Positions 26,070-36,940 of a DNA stretch of 64,000 nt are shown one piece after another. The translations under genes were made by a program, and so were the position numbers. This DNA comes from Gymnorhina tibicen (Eukaryota; Chordata; Aves; Passeriformes; Artamidae), in contig VXAZ01007517.1 in assembly GCA_013399875.1 (NCBI GenBank), positions 558,001 to 622,000 of the forward strand, written 5' to 3'. Below the pieces are notes generated by a model. The model had not been told where the DNA came from. It saw nothing but the letters and a program-made list of their open reading frames with translations, and made no database searches. Numbering within the stretch: position 1 is the first letter of the stretch; every line of letters begins with the position of its first letter.

Positions 26070-26222
26070 CACCTTTAACCTCATAAAACCTGCTGGGCTT
26101 ATTATCTCTGTTTGACAGAAGGGAAAACTAAAACAGAGGCAGTAGAAGAACATACTCACCAGCACAAGGCATCTGCAGCAGTGCCGGGATTGGAGCCCAG
26201 GTGCTCCTGGATTTTTAGCCTT
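26070..26222 (-). mobile_element. MIR/CORE-SINE-like element
   Basis: Read on the minus strand, the block runs CCTGGGCTCCAATCCCGGCAC (a tRNA B-box-like word), then a degenerate 'gcagatgccttgtgctggtgag' stretch, then CTGCCTCTGTTTTAGTTTTC followed by CTTCTGTCAAACAGAGATAATAA. This is the order of MIR-type SINEs: a 'gggttcaaatcccggc' word, then '...cctcagtttcctcatctgtaaaatggggataata'. The match is divergent but co-linear over about 150 bp. MIR-type elements predate the bird-mammal split, so heavy decay is expected. A donor-like GTGAGTATG on the minus strand near 26156 is part of the element. Confidence 0.65.
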
Positions 26223-28792
26223 CCTCAAAGCCACCCCTGGATTTTAAGCTAGAGAGCTGTAATGCTTTTATACACTGCCACTGTTCAGAAAAATCCCATA
26301 TATAATCATCGATTAACACTTCGTAGACTTCCTATTTAAGGGTCCCAGTCCTTACTGAAACTGCACTGTATTCAATACAAAAACACAGATAGGAATTATT
26401 TTTATTCCAAACACTGTAGTTTGTGTGTAGTTCCAAACAAGCTTTAGTTGGAGAAAATCAGAAAGAATGAATGGAAGACATAAAAGCAAGACTGCATGGC
26501 AATATACATTTGAAATTCCTCCCACAAATCCATTTTTTTTTAATCAGTAATATTATAATGATACAATGGATAAACAAACCCAACAAACCCAACAAACCCA
26601 ACACTCTCAAGATTTACTTTATGCTTGAATACTATTTTTAACAACTTTACACTGATAGTATTTTACATCTATATTACATTACAGAGCACCCAAACTGACC
26701 ACTCAGTTACTCCACTTTGAACCCTTTTATAATTTAAAAAGATCGCAAACTTTCTTCCACGTTCTTCAACATCATTACTATCCAGCATGGGTTTTGACCT
26801 ATTGCCTCATTTTTCTTTTATACATTCTAGTGTCTCACTGAGTGTTGCTATGTACAGCCAGTAAGTTCACTTTCTCTTATCACAAGAGCTTTATTTTCAA
26901 GTAACTCCAGCAGATCAGGTCTATTAATTACTGGCATTTATAGTTATTGAAACACAAACTGCTTGATTCCACATTGCTTAACAAAACCACTTTCCCAGGT
27001 GTTCTTCCTACTGCATAGTTTAAAGTTTCCAAGATTTCCCTTCAACAGATGTTAAACTCCCTGGTCTCAGTTTCTTGGTCTTTAATCTCTTGACCTTTTT
27101 TAAACTAATGGAGTTGTATTTGCCACTTCCTAATCCTCAGGAATCTCCTTCATTTTTAAGAATGTCAGTTAATTTAATGCCTTCAACTAATGCTTGTGAA
27201 ATCACATTATTTGGACCTGCAGCTATATCTGCCGTAAGTGCACTCATTTTTTGTTCTTCTAATTACAAATTTTGCTTTTAACTCTAGACTGCCTTCTTTT
27301 TGTCTCTGGAAAATTGATCCATTGTTTAGTCAGAGTAATGTTCCACCTTCTTCTAGACAAAAAGAGAGTAACTGTTTAACAGGTCTTTTTATTCCCTTGT
27401 GCCTCAAATGGTAAGCTTTACTTGCACAGAGGAAAATGGAGTTGCAGGAAAAAAAGCAGTCCCCATATATTTTTCTATCCTCAATGGGACTCGAGTGTTT
27501 CCAACATTACTGTAGAAATGTGAAGCCATATCAAAAAAACCTTCAGTCTGATTAAAAATCGTGAGATAGCCAGCAGTTAACAGCATTTGGGTAACTCATC
27601 GACTAAATAGTCTCACTACTTTTCTTGGGTTTCCTTTCTTCCAATGGGAGCTTAGTGAAGGAACCACTTAGAGCTCATACACCAAATCAAGAACTCTGCT
27701 GAATTGAAGCCCACGTGTGCTGAAGGGAAATGTGCTGGTATATTTTCTTTGATAATTGAAACACTTTGTAGGCCACCCTCACCTTCAGACAATTATGAAG
27801 AATGTCTCAGAGCATTTTGAGCCTGAGTTTTTCCCAGACAATCCAAATGGGAGTTAAAAAATATATACTAACAAGTTCCAAGAAGCATATTTTGACTTTT
27901 TGTTGAGAGCTGTGAAACCTTTTCCCACTGACAGTTTTCTCTTGACATTTTAAAATCTTTTTCCCTAGTTACAAAATTCTTCTGACCTTATTCCTTGGAC
28001 TCCCATCTCCTCATAAGCAATATTAGGTATCCCCAAGGGTTACATTTGCAGAAGCAGTTCATACTTTATCTGATATGAATCATATCTTTTGGCTTCAGTT
28101 TGCAAAGTTCTTCATGTCCTTGAAATTGAGCTCTCTCAGATGTGATCCATTCACTTTCTGAAGGCTCTGTTTATGTGGAATTTCACTGGAGCAGGTTTGG
28201 ACATCCATACATGTTCTGGAGTATACAGAGATTTGGAAATTAAGAACTAACTTTTTTGCCAGATGTGTTGAGAATTTCATAGGATCTAAACTGAGTAATG
28301 ATAATTTTTTATACAAGATCAAAATGATATTGAAATTTTACTCATTATGAACTTGTCTGAATCCTTCATCATTATGGTCAAACAAAGGACTAACATTTAA
28401 GTTCAATTGGAACCACTTACTTTCTAGCATTACTAAGCAAGGGAAATCTAAAAAGCATAAAGGTTCAAGAAGTGTTGATGGACTCTATTTAGTTCAAACC
28501 TCCCACAGGAGCAAAGGTCTTTAAATGTAATGTAAATCAAGAAGTTTTTACTTTCAAATGCTGTCACAGGAGAAGTCAGTGGAATTGTGTATGGAAAAAG
28601 AAATGATAAATTCTATTGCTAGTCTTAAAAGTCCAGAAATTTCAGCTTTCAAGGTTTGTTTCACATTGAAGAATCTTAGAAAGGAGGAAAGTGCAGCAGA
28701 TCAAAAGAAGTTTTGTTGAGACTACCTGCTGAATTTCTACAATGAGAGAAAATCCTATAATTCCTCTACTATGCCTAAGATTTACTTATTAG
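26223..28792. other. Non-coding DNA, no gene recognised
   Basis: Apart from a 9-nt minisatellite (26573-26603), no gene or repeat is recognised. Confidence 0.55.
26573..26603. repeat. Short tandem repeat, unit AACAAACCC
   Basis: Three exact copies of the 9-nt unit plus a partial fourth. Confidence 0.95.
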
Positions 28793-29465
28793 ACTAGGTT
28801 GATGGCAAGGTGTATATGAGTCAGCAGTGCCCTGGCAGCCAAGAGGGCCAACCCCTGTCCTGGGGGCATCAGGCACAGCATTGCCAACTGGGCAAGGGAG
28901 GGGATTGTCCTGCTCTGCTCTGCACTGGAGTGGCCTCACCCGGAATGCTGGGGGCAGTTTTGGATGCCACAATAAAAGAAATTAAACCATTGGAGAGAGT
29001 CCAAAGGAGGGCAATGAAAAGTGGTGAAGGACCTTGAGGGGAAGTCGTGTGAGGAGCAGCTGAGGTCACTTGGTCTGCTCAGCCTGGAGGAGACTCACTG
29101 GGTCTCCAGAGAGGGGAGACCTCACTGCAGTTACATCTTCCTCGTGAGGGGAAGAGGAGAGGCAGACATTGATCTTTTCTCTGTGGTGACAGTGACAGGA
29201 CCAAGGGAATGGCATCAAGCTGTGTCAGGGGAGGTTTAGGCTGGCTATTAGAAAAAAGTTTTTCACCCAGAGGGTGGCTGGGCACTGGAACAGGCTGCCC
29301 AGGGCAGCGGTCACAGCACCAGCCTGACAGAGCTCAAGGAGCATTTGGAAAATTCTCTCAGGCACATGGCATGGTTGTTGTTGCTGTCCTGTGCAGGACC
29401 AGCAGTTGGACTCAATGATCCTTGTGGGTCCCTTCCAAGTCAGCTGATTCTGAGATTCTGTGATT
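28793..29465 (+). mobile_element. CR1 LINE, 5'-truncated
   Basis: A second CR1 copy, about 670 bp. It starts further upstream in ORF2 than the copy at 9.6 kb: the words CAGCAGTGCCCTGGCAGCCAAG and GGAGAGAGTCCAAAGGAGGGC are standard CR1 ORF2 blocks. It continues through AGCCTGGAGGAGACTCACTGG, GGGGAGGTTTAGGCTGGCTATTAG and GGCACTGGAACAGGCTGCCC to the 3' end (GGACTCAATGATCCTTGTGGGTCCC and GATTCTGAGATTCTGTGATTG). The 3' end differs in detail from the other copy (GGGTCCCTTCCAA against AGATCTTTTCCAA), so the two belong to different CR1 subfamilies or ages. Stops and frameshifts break the reverse-transcriptase frame; the copy is dead. Confidence 0.95.
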
Positions 29466-32400
29466 GAGTGAATAAATGATGAACTTGACCAAGAAACTTT
29501 AAAACTCAAAAAAAACCCCAAAAACTGATAGCCTGGAGATTTTCAGTGCAAACTCTCATATTGATAACTGAAAGCAAGGACTGCCAAGCAGACATCATCA
29601 CTGTGATATCTTACCAAGAGGGCGTGAACACCCTTTGGATGAAATGGAACAAAGATCTAGAGAAATCTGACTGTTATTTGAGATTTTGGGTTGAAAAGGG
29701 CTTTCTCTGGATTTGTGAATGAAAAAAATGAAGTTTGGGAAGCAGTTGTATTTTAAAGGCAGTAGGAAAAAAGAAGGCAGGGGCAGGGTAAGAGAAACAA
29801 GTAAGGAAAAGCTTAAAGTAGGGACTAGATACAAACTGTGAAGGTAATGATAAGTTTTCCACAAAAATTTTATCTAAGCCAACTAAAATAGTGGAATTTT
29901 GTATTGTCTTGCATAAAACACAAAGTATCCAGGTGTATATTTAATTAGATTTCAAATTATCTTTCAAACACCTTTTCTGTAATCTGTATTCAGAACAAGA
30001 AGCTCTAGGTATATAGTACATGCAAACAATACCTTGAGTTCTTACTTTTCACTTTCAATATTTGCTCTGAATTTTCATTTTTGATGACCACAGAAATGAA
30101 AGAATTTAAGGCAACATCTTTATTTCTCGTCTTGACCAGTTGTGTAGTCTATATTTGGCTATTTCATGATTTAAAAAAAAAAAATCTGAAATCTGTGTGA
30201 ATGCAATTAATCTTGTATTTCACAGCTATGGCTTATATTGCTGAAAAAAATAGTCTTTTATTATTTCCATTAAAATTATTTAAACAGTAAACTCTATTTA
30301 GTATTTACATGCTTAGTATAATTATCAGAAGCTTGGTTTAATTAAAGACAAAGGTGTCACAATAAAGTGTTCAAACAGTTTAAATGACCTAAGATTGAAT
30401 TTCTATTTTAAAGGAGGTTTGGGCACTGAAACATAGTAGTAGATAACATCTCAACTCTTAGACATAATTTTTGAAAATGGAATGTAAATTAAGCACTTTT
30501 GAATGCTTATTCCTTTACATAGCTCCATGGAGTCCAGAGTCTAGAAACTGTTTTGCCATTGCCTTTTCACATTTGTCTTCCCTTGAAAATACTGTAAAAA
30601 TGTTCTTCTTGTCATGGTCACATGTAAAAACACCCATCTTTTTTATCAACTGTATTTTGTGCTGGTGTCTCCTGTCACCTTCCCGCTGGCCTTCCTTACT
30701 TCTTGTCACGTCTCTGAACACGTTGGCCATCCGGATTTAACTAACTCTCTGCAGCTCCCTGCAGAACACATTCCTCTGTCAGCACATATGCTTCTCATTC
30801 ACCAATATTGTTATGCGTTCGATTTTTTCCCCCTTCTCTTTTTTACTGCCACTACCTTGTTGGCATTGTAAAAAGAGAATACCTTTAAAGGGCCCTGAAC
30901 CACTGTCATTATACGCTCCAGACAGCAACCCAGGGTGCAACCGGCATCCCACCACAAGTAGGAAATGAGAAATTCTGGGCTATAATGAGAGCTATTGAAT
31001 TTTTTTTACAGCAGCTTAACATAGGTTATTTAGCTCAGGTGTTTCAGTAATGGTAAGGCATATGGAAAAAGCAGTGCTTTGGGCCCTTGAGCTTTTTCGG
31101 ATCTCTCCCACCTCAGCACATGGATCTGTAATTCTCATGAAGAAGCCACAGTAGCCCTGGCAAGGCAGGATTTCAAGCATGTACGATATACCTGCTCATG
31201 TTATTTCTTGCGTATCTTTGGTATCTGCACGATTATAGGATTTTCCTTGGCACCCTGCATAGTGGGTCCATTGTCTTCACATACTATCTCCTCTGAGGCA
31301 AGTGCCCTTTTCTTCCAAACATTTTCAAGCAATCCTTTAGAAGTGTTTTAATTTTTTTCCCCATTTTCGTTTTTTCTTTCCTAATTAAAAGAAGTAAACT
31401 TTTTCTACATGAACATTTTTTCTTGTAGAATGGACAATCGATTTACCTTTGGGATTCTGCAGACATGTCCCCTTTTGCAGCACAGCTGCAAAGCCTGAAG
31501 GACTCAAGAATGTGAGAAGAAAACCAGCCTGGGCCCCTCTGGCTTCAGCATAGCTAGGATTTCACCCCATGTGCCCTGAAACTGGAGGTCACGGCCAATG
31601 TCTGCAATATGAGCCTGGGATGAGGTCACTAATCTAATCATGACCTAAGCTTATGCTGGAATTCTTGACTTTGGAGAGACAGATGCGAAAGAAACCAGTT
31701 TTGGAGGCCCTAATAAACCAATTAAATGCAGTGTGGTGTTGTCGTTCACCAGACTTTTATATTCACTCAAACTGTCTTCTCAGGGAGATTCAGTAAAGAT
31801 GTTGTTCTTTTTCTGACTCAGAAGTCCCAAGAGGAGTATGACTTTGTTCAATGAGATTGAACTTCTGTTGACAAATTTTTAGGACAACAGTTATCTATTT
31901 CAATAAAATTGTACATCCTTTAACCATATGGAACACTGTTTTTTTCTAGGGCCCTTAAGAACGGGAAAATATTCAGTAGGGAATAGAGAATGGTTTCCAC
32001 ACTGAGAAAAATATGAAAACCTTTTCAAAAGTCAAAGATGTCCAACAAAGAAAGAACCATCTACTTTCTTACCTGTATCTACTGTCCTGCCAGTGTTTAT
32101 GAGTTTGGGATACATGCATAAGTCAGGAAGCTGAGGACATTCTTTTGCAGAATAACATTTTTACCTTAAAAATTTATAAAAACATGAAGAGTTTTGTACC
32201 TGAGGCTTTAGATGATTGTCCTCCCACCCCTACTTCTCTGTGGAAGAGTTGTTAATGAAAGTTTTGACGTTATTTAAAGTACTGGAATGTACCTAGAGGC
32301 GTTATGAATGGGCAGAGTACAGGAAAACAAAGACAATAGCAGATTCTTTACTGTCATTGCTGCACAGTGTGGGGGATTGCTTCTAAAACTGCATCAGATA

Positions 32401-32959
32401 AAAATGCTGTGGTTTTCTTTTTACTTTTTCTTTCTTGGGTCTTTTAAAAGACCCAAACAAATAAAAAAATAAACAAAAAGGCCCAACCAGTCTGTGGTAT
32501 ATATTTAAATGCAAATAGTTCAAGTATTAGTTCTTTTTTTTTTCGAAAAAATTACTAACTCTGTCATGCTTTCAGAACACAAAAACACTGTGGTGAGGAG
32601 TCTAATAAAAAAAGCTTACAAATAAACAAAACAAATTAGCAAACAGCTTCAGAAATTCCTATGTCCTGACAGTGGTAAAATCAAGCCTTCTGGGAAAGCA
32701 TTGTGCCATATACAGAATCAATCTATGAATTCATGTAGTATTCCACTGTGATTCTTTTTTTGGCCTTTTAGCTAACAATATGATAGTGATGCCATGTAAA
32801 AAGAGTACATTTTCTCTAATAAACCAAAGAACACTCATCCAATTAAAGCACTTCATAATCTACATGGTGCCTGTAATTTCTGGATATATTTATTATTTCT
32901 TAATGTCAACAGAAGTGTCTTTAAATATAAAAGCACATTCTTTTGTCCTGAGAAAACAG
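29466..32959. other. Non-coding DNA, no gene recognised
   Basis: AT-rich, with an A-run near 30173-30184 and a perfect 22-bp palindrome at 32435-32456 (see repeat entry). At 32752-32771 there is a strong acceptor-like pyrimidine tract ending in TTTTAG. An open frame runs from there (32772) to the candidate exon described next. Confidence 0.5.
32435..32456. repeat. Perfect 22-bp palindrome
   Basis: The arm TTGGGTCTTTT is followed without spacer by its exact complement AAAAGACCCAA. The flanks continue an imperfect T-rich/A-rich inverted relation (pyrimidine-rich on the left, A-rich on the right). A palindrome this long is unlikely by chance at any given site. It may be a cruciform/hairpin or the centre of a decayed terminal-inverted-repeat element. 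Confidence 0.9.
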
Positions 32960-33062
32960 ATTTGTTTTAAGCCCATTGAAATGCACAACGAAGAGGAGAA
33001 GAAGCGATATCTCCACCGGACTTCTCATTTTCGACATCTGGTCGTGGTCCATTGGGAGAAAT
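32960..33062 (+). other. Candidate exon of an unidentified transcript
   Basis: Five CpGs lie within 56 bp (32989, 33005, 33017, 33032 and 33043) in otherwise CpG-poor DNA. The + strand frame is open and reads EMHNEEEKKRYLHR, then HFRHLVVVHWEK, before a donor-like AAAT|GTAAGTAA at 33063. Acceptor candidates are ACAG at 32956-32959 or the better pyrimidine-tracted TTTTAG at 32771; the latter would give an exon of 291 nt, open throughout. I do not recognise the peptide. The minus strand is also open across the block (LPMDHDQMSKMRSPVEISL), so the strand is not certain. The block could be a coding exon, a lncRNA exon, an old retrocopy fragment, or a non-coding element whose CpGs are kept for another reason. 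Confidence 0.35.
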
Positions 33063-36000
33063 GTAAGTAACAGTTTACCACATGGATTACAAATGTGCTG
33101 AATTGCAAGAATGAATATTAAATGAAAATATCCATAGCACCTGCAGCTTGTCCGGGAGAATTCCCCTTGTGTGTTGTGGGTGGGTTTTCTTAAAAACCCC
33201 CAGTGAGATGCAAACTGCAACTGCAGCTGCTTATAGTAGCAGCTTGTCTAGTGTTACCGAAGAGTTTGTAGATTCTGTTCCCTTCAATGAATCAACATTG
33301 ATCAGGGCTGCCAACACGCTAAAAAAAGAAAGGGAGGGAGCAGAAGGAGGGTTGCAGGGAAAGGATTATGAACATTATGATTATTCCCACAGGTTTTGGA
33401 TGATCAGGAAAAATTTTAAAATAGTGATTAAAAAAAAAAAAGAAGAAAATGAAAATGAAAATGAAAATGAAAAGGCATTTCAAAGTGAAATGCTTGATGA
33501 AATATAAAGCCAGTTGATGTAACTGGGTGAGAAAGCAGTGTTTTCTCTGTCAAAAGGTCAGGCCTGTTTTTTTCTCAATAGAAGCCCTGCAATTGTGTTT
33601 TGCTGACTTCATATACATTCTGTATATACTGAGCACTGTACACATGTGATACTTGGCTAGATTTCAGATGCAGTGCTAGAGGGGATTAAACAGTGGGGAA
33701 TGTTTCCGCCTTAGTATTAACTTTTTATTTTAGAGAGACTGAGCTAATTCTACATGAACATTCCTTGAAAACAGAATGGCTCATTAAGAAGTGTGCGACT
33801 CCCCATTTTGAGTTCACCCTCCAAAGAAATGGTGAAGAACAGACTCCTCATGCTTCATATCTTTTTATCAGGCCTCTCTGAAGAGCACTTGCACATTTAG
33901 GCATAGTGGAAATCAAAGGCAGACCAATGCTGGCAGCACAAAAAGGGAATTGCTAGTCGATCCTTTGGGTTTTATAATGTCAAAATGATAAAAATATGAG
34001 CATCAAGTAGTACTTAATTTTTTTTATTACTGAACGAAAATAATATTTTTAGCTGTGAGAGGCTGCCAAATTATTCTGTTTTGGAATTTGTGTAGGATCT
34101 TGCTACTATTACAGAAAAATGAAAAAATTTAGCGCACATTTCTTTGGACCTCTTCAATTCGGGTCCTCAAGGAAACCTCAGTCCTGCACAAGGATTAGAA
34201 AAGAGTCACACAGCAAACACTTGTTACTCTGAGGCAGCCTCAGTGGGTGACTACCTCCAAAGGTGGTTTTACTCTGGAGATGATTCTTCTACCTTTGGTT
34301 CTAGCCTGCTGCACAAATATTTGGAAAATGTCTAAAGAAGCCTATTGAGTTGAACTGTTTATATGCAGTTCCAGATTTTGCATCCCTTGGTTTTATATCG
34401 CTGTGAATCACAGTCTGATGCTGACAGATGGGATATGGAACACACCACCTCAGCAGTAGAGACTCCATCTGGGTGCTCCTGCCATCGCTCATGAGAATAT
34501 TAAGGTCCATATCCCAAAGAGGAGGAGGGAGTGAATCAGAAGAGGGAGCTCTAGCTGTGCTAATGAATCCTGAAGGGGCTTTGTGTTGGAGAACACCAAA
34601 AGTAGGAAAAGAGAGTTCTTTATCTGTTTTTCATGAAGGAGAAGGAGTTTTATTCCTTTCTGCCCCTCTGGAAGTCATGTTTTCATCCAAGTTTAATAGA
34701 TCCCAACAGACCCTCCAGCAACATATTTTGCTGTGCATCTTGCCTCCTCCCTCTCTCTTCTTTCCCTCCCAGGCTAACCCCAGGCATGCCACCAGCAAAG
34801 AATCAAGCTATCCAGGAATCTCTGATGGGGAAAACTTTATTCTTTTTGCTTACAATTTTTCATGAATTCAGTTTGTAAACTTATTGTGCAATATCATATT
34901 AATCTACAGAGGAGGACTTCTATGTAATGGTCTTCAGAGACATTGCAGACCTTGGAACAATATCTTTAAAGGAATCAGAACTATAAATGTTCCCAAGTAA
35001 GGGGCAAATATTGGCTGTCCCCTATAATGAAGTGAAATTCATTCACTCAGAGAGAAAAAGTTTCCTATCGTGTGGCCTTTTGTAGGCACTTCCTTCCTTG
35101 CCATTTTTTTCCCAAGATAAAAGAAGGTTCCAAAGAAGTCAGCAAGTATGATGTTGCTTCTGAGTCGCATTGACCTGGCTTGGACATTGCCACTGTGAGG
35201 CACAATGGAGGAGGCTGCAGCATGGAACAAGGGCTTTTGTCTGCTTGGAAGCTTCGGGAGATGTTTGGTGTGTGGCACTTGGGGAAGGGCCCTTGTGCCT
35301 CATCCCAGTCCTGTTAAGTGTTGTGTTCAAAGGGACGTGCAGGCTCCTTAGAAACACAACCACACTGACAGAACACGCGTTTTCTGTGTTTCACAATGAA
35401 TTTGTTTAATATTTCACAGGGAAAATTGCTTTCTGGAGATTAGGACAAATGGCTCTATTTTGTGCTAGACAGAAACAATCTAAGAAATGAAAAAATGTTC
35501 CTGCGTTTTTAAATTCTCTTATACAAAGGCTCCTGGGTTTTGACCAGGAGCAGGTGTTCTGCACACTGCAGTCCGTTTTTTTGCTACTGGTTACTGTGTC
35601 ATTAGAAATTGAATTAATCATAACTTTTAGCCCATTGTGACTCATACAAAAGTTAATAAAATGCTTGACTAATCACCACTGGAGGTGCCTCAGCTTTCTC
35701 TGGGGGAAATCAGTGGCTTGACTAACACATCTTTCTAGCATATGCAGACATACAGTTGTCCAAAGCAAAAGGAAGATGTTACAGCTCTGCAGGGTTGCAG
35801 GACAAGTAAGGGACGAGGAGAAAAGTGGCAAGGGGTCATTCATGTGACATAGATGGAGTTGCACTAATCAGAGGGAGATTTTAATGGATAGGAAGGCTCC
35901 AAAATGAAAAAGTTATAAAGAACATAGCACCGCAATACCAGCTCTCTAGAGCAGTGTACTCCGTGTACAGGAGTGCACTCCAAAAGGGCTCCTAGTGACA

Positions 36001-36849
36001 GATGTCCTGAGGCACCTCCAAGGGCTGTGGTGGTGCTCTCTGCAGTGGACTCTTGGTTGCCTTTCCAGGGAAATCTCGACTTGGGATTCCAACACACAGT
36101 GCAAAGACATTTCCTAAATTATGATTTAAACAATAAATATGTCAGATCAGTGGCATCTTTTCTTACCAATCACTCCAACAGACACCATTTTCCTTGTTAA
36201 AAATCCCTTACCTGACACCTGCATGTGAGTATGTGGCAGAGCTCATGGGGTTGCATATAATGAGTCAGTTAATTGGAAGATTAGCAATTTCTCTTTGGGG
36301 CTGATTTTTAATATTTTGTCATGAGTTTACTGGAAGTGTGCAGCTGAGATCTATATTACCACAATGCTTACATGTGTGACTTTTAATGGACAAAAATTGG
36401 GAGAACCTATCTTTCTGGTTATTGAAAACCCTAATTACTCATTATTCTCTGCTCCCTCCTTCTGCACACTCCTTGGAGCCTGCTGGTGAGCTGCATAGAG
36501 GTGTTTCTTTTACAAGGGCTATTATAGAGACACCTGTTAGGATTGATATAGTTAATACTGCATCAACATTTCCATTGATTTGGTTTATGACCCAGCTGTA
36601 AAAACTCCTTTTAGTCTGAGAACTGATGACTGATGACTGAACCAAGGAGCTCAGGGAAAATAATAATTGTAACTTACTAGAAAGCAACATCAAATTGGAT
36701 GAATTAGACATAAAGAAGTTTCAGAAGCTTTCTTCACATATTTATAATGTGAAAAATATTTATTTTTTTAATGAAAGAATGCAAGTATGAAAGTTTTTTA
36801 GATGCAATAGTCTGGTGCCTCTGTGTACATTTAAAAAATAACTAAATCA
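33063..36849. other. Non-coding DNA, no gene recognised
   Basis: Holds an interrupted hexanucleotide microsatellite (33445-33473) and two longer chance frames: 33148-33507 (119 codons, running through the microsatellite) and 34428-34865 (145 codons, no family features). A GC-richer stretch at 35160-35340 shows nothing recognisable. Confidence 0.5.
33430..33473. repeat. A-run and (GAAAAT)n microsatellite
   Basis: An 11-base A-run is followed by four exact GAAAAT units (33445-33468) and a partial fifth. Confidence 0.95.
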
Positions 36850-36940
36850 GGGCTTTTCATGTGGAGAAACAGCTCCTGTTAGCAGTTTGGCTAATTATTT
36901 TGCATTAGGAAGTTCACTGGTATTTTAGCAGGAAATTCAT
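36850..36940. promoter_or_regulatory. Candidate regulatory block with paired homeodomain/POU words
   Basis: CTAATTATTTTGCATTAG at 36891-36908 combines a TAATTA homeodomain core with an octamer-like TTTGCAT, and its ends (CTAAT/ATTAG) are inverted. Further down lie GGTATTTTAGCAGG and AAAGATAATGTC. Composite POU/homeodomain sites of this form are common in neural enhancers. Activity and conservation cannot be judged here. Confidence 0.27.

Noticed and set aside
33148..33507. 119-codon open frame after the 33.0 kb candidate exon
   Set aside because: Runs through an A-run and the (GAAAAT)n microsatellite; no splice site joins it to the upstream candidate.
34428..34865. 145-codon open frame, the longest in the window
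   Set aside because: No domain, signal or family feature; mixed low-complexity serine/proline content; no splice or promoter context. A frame this long is expected by chance in 64 kb.
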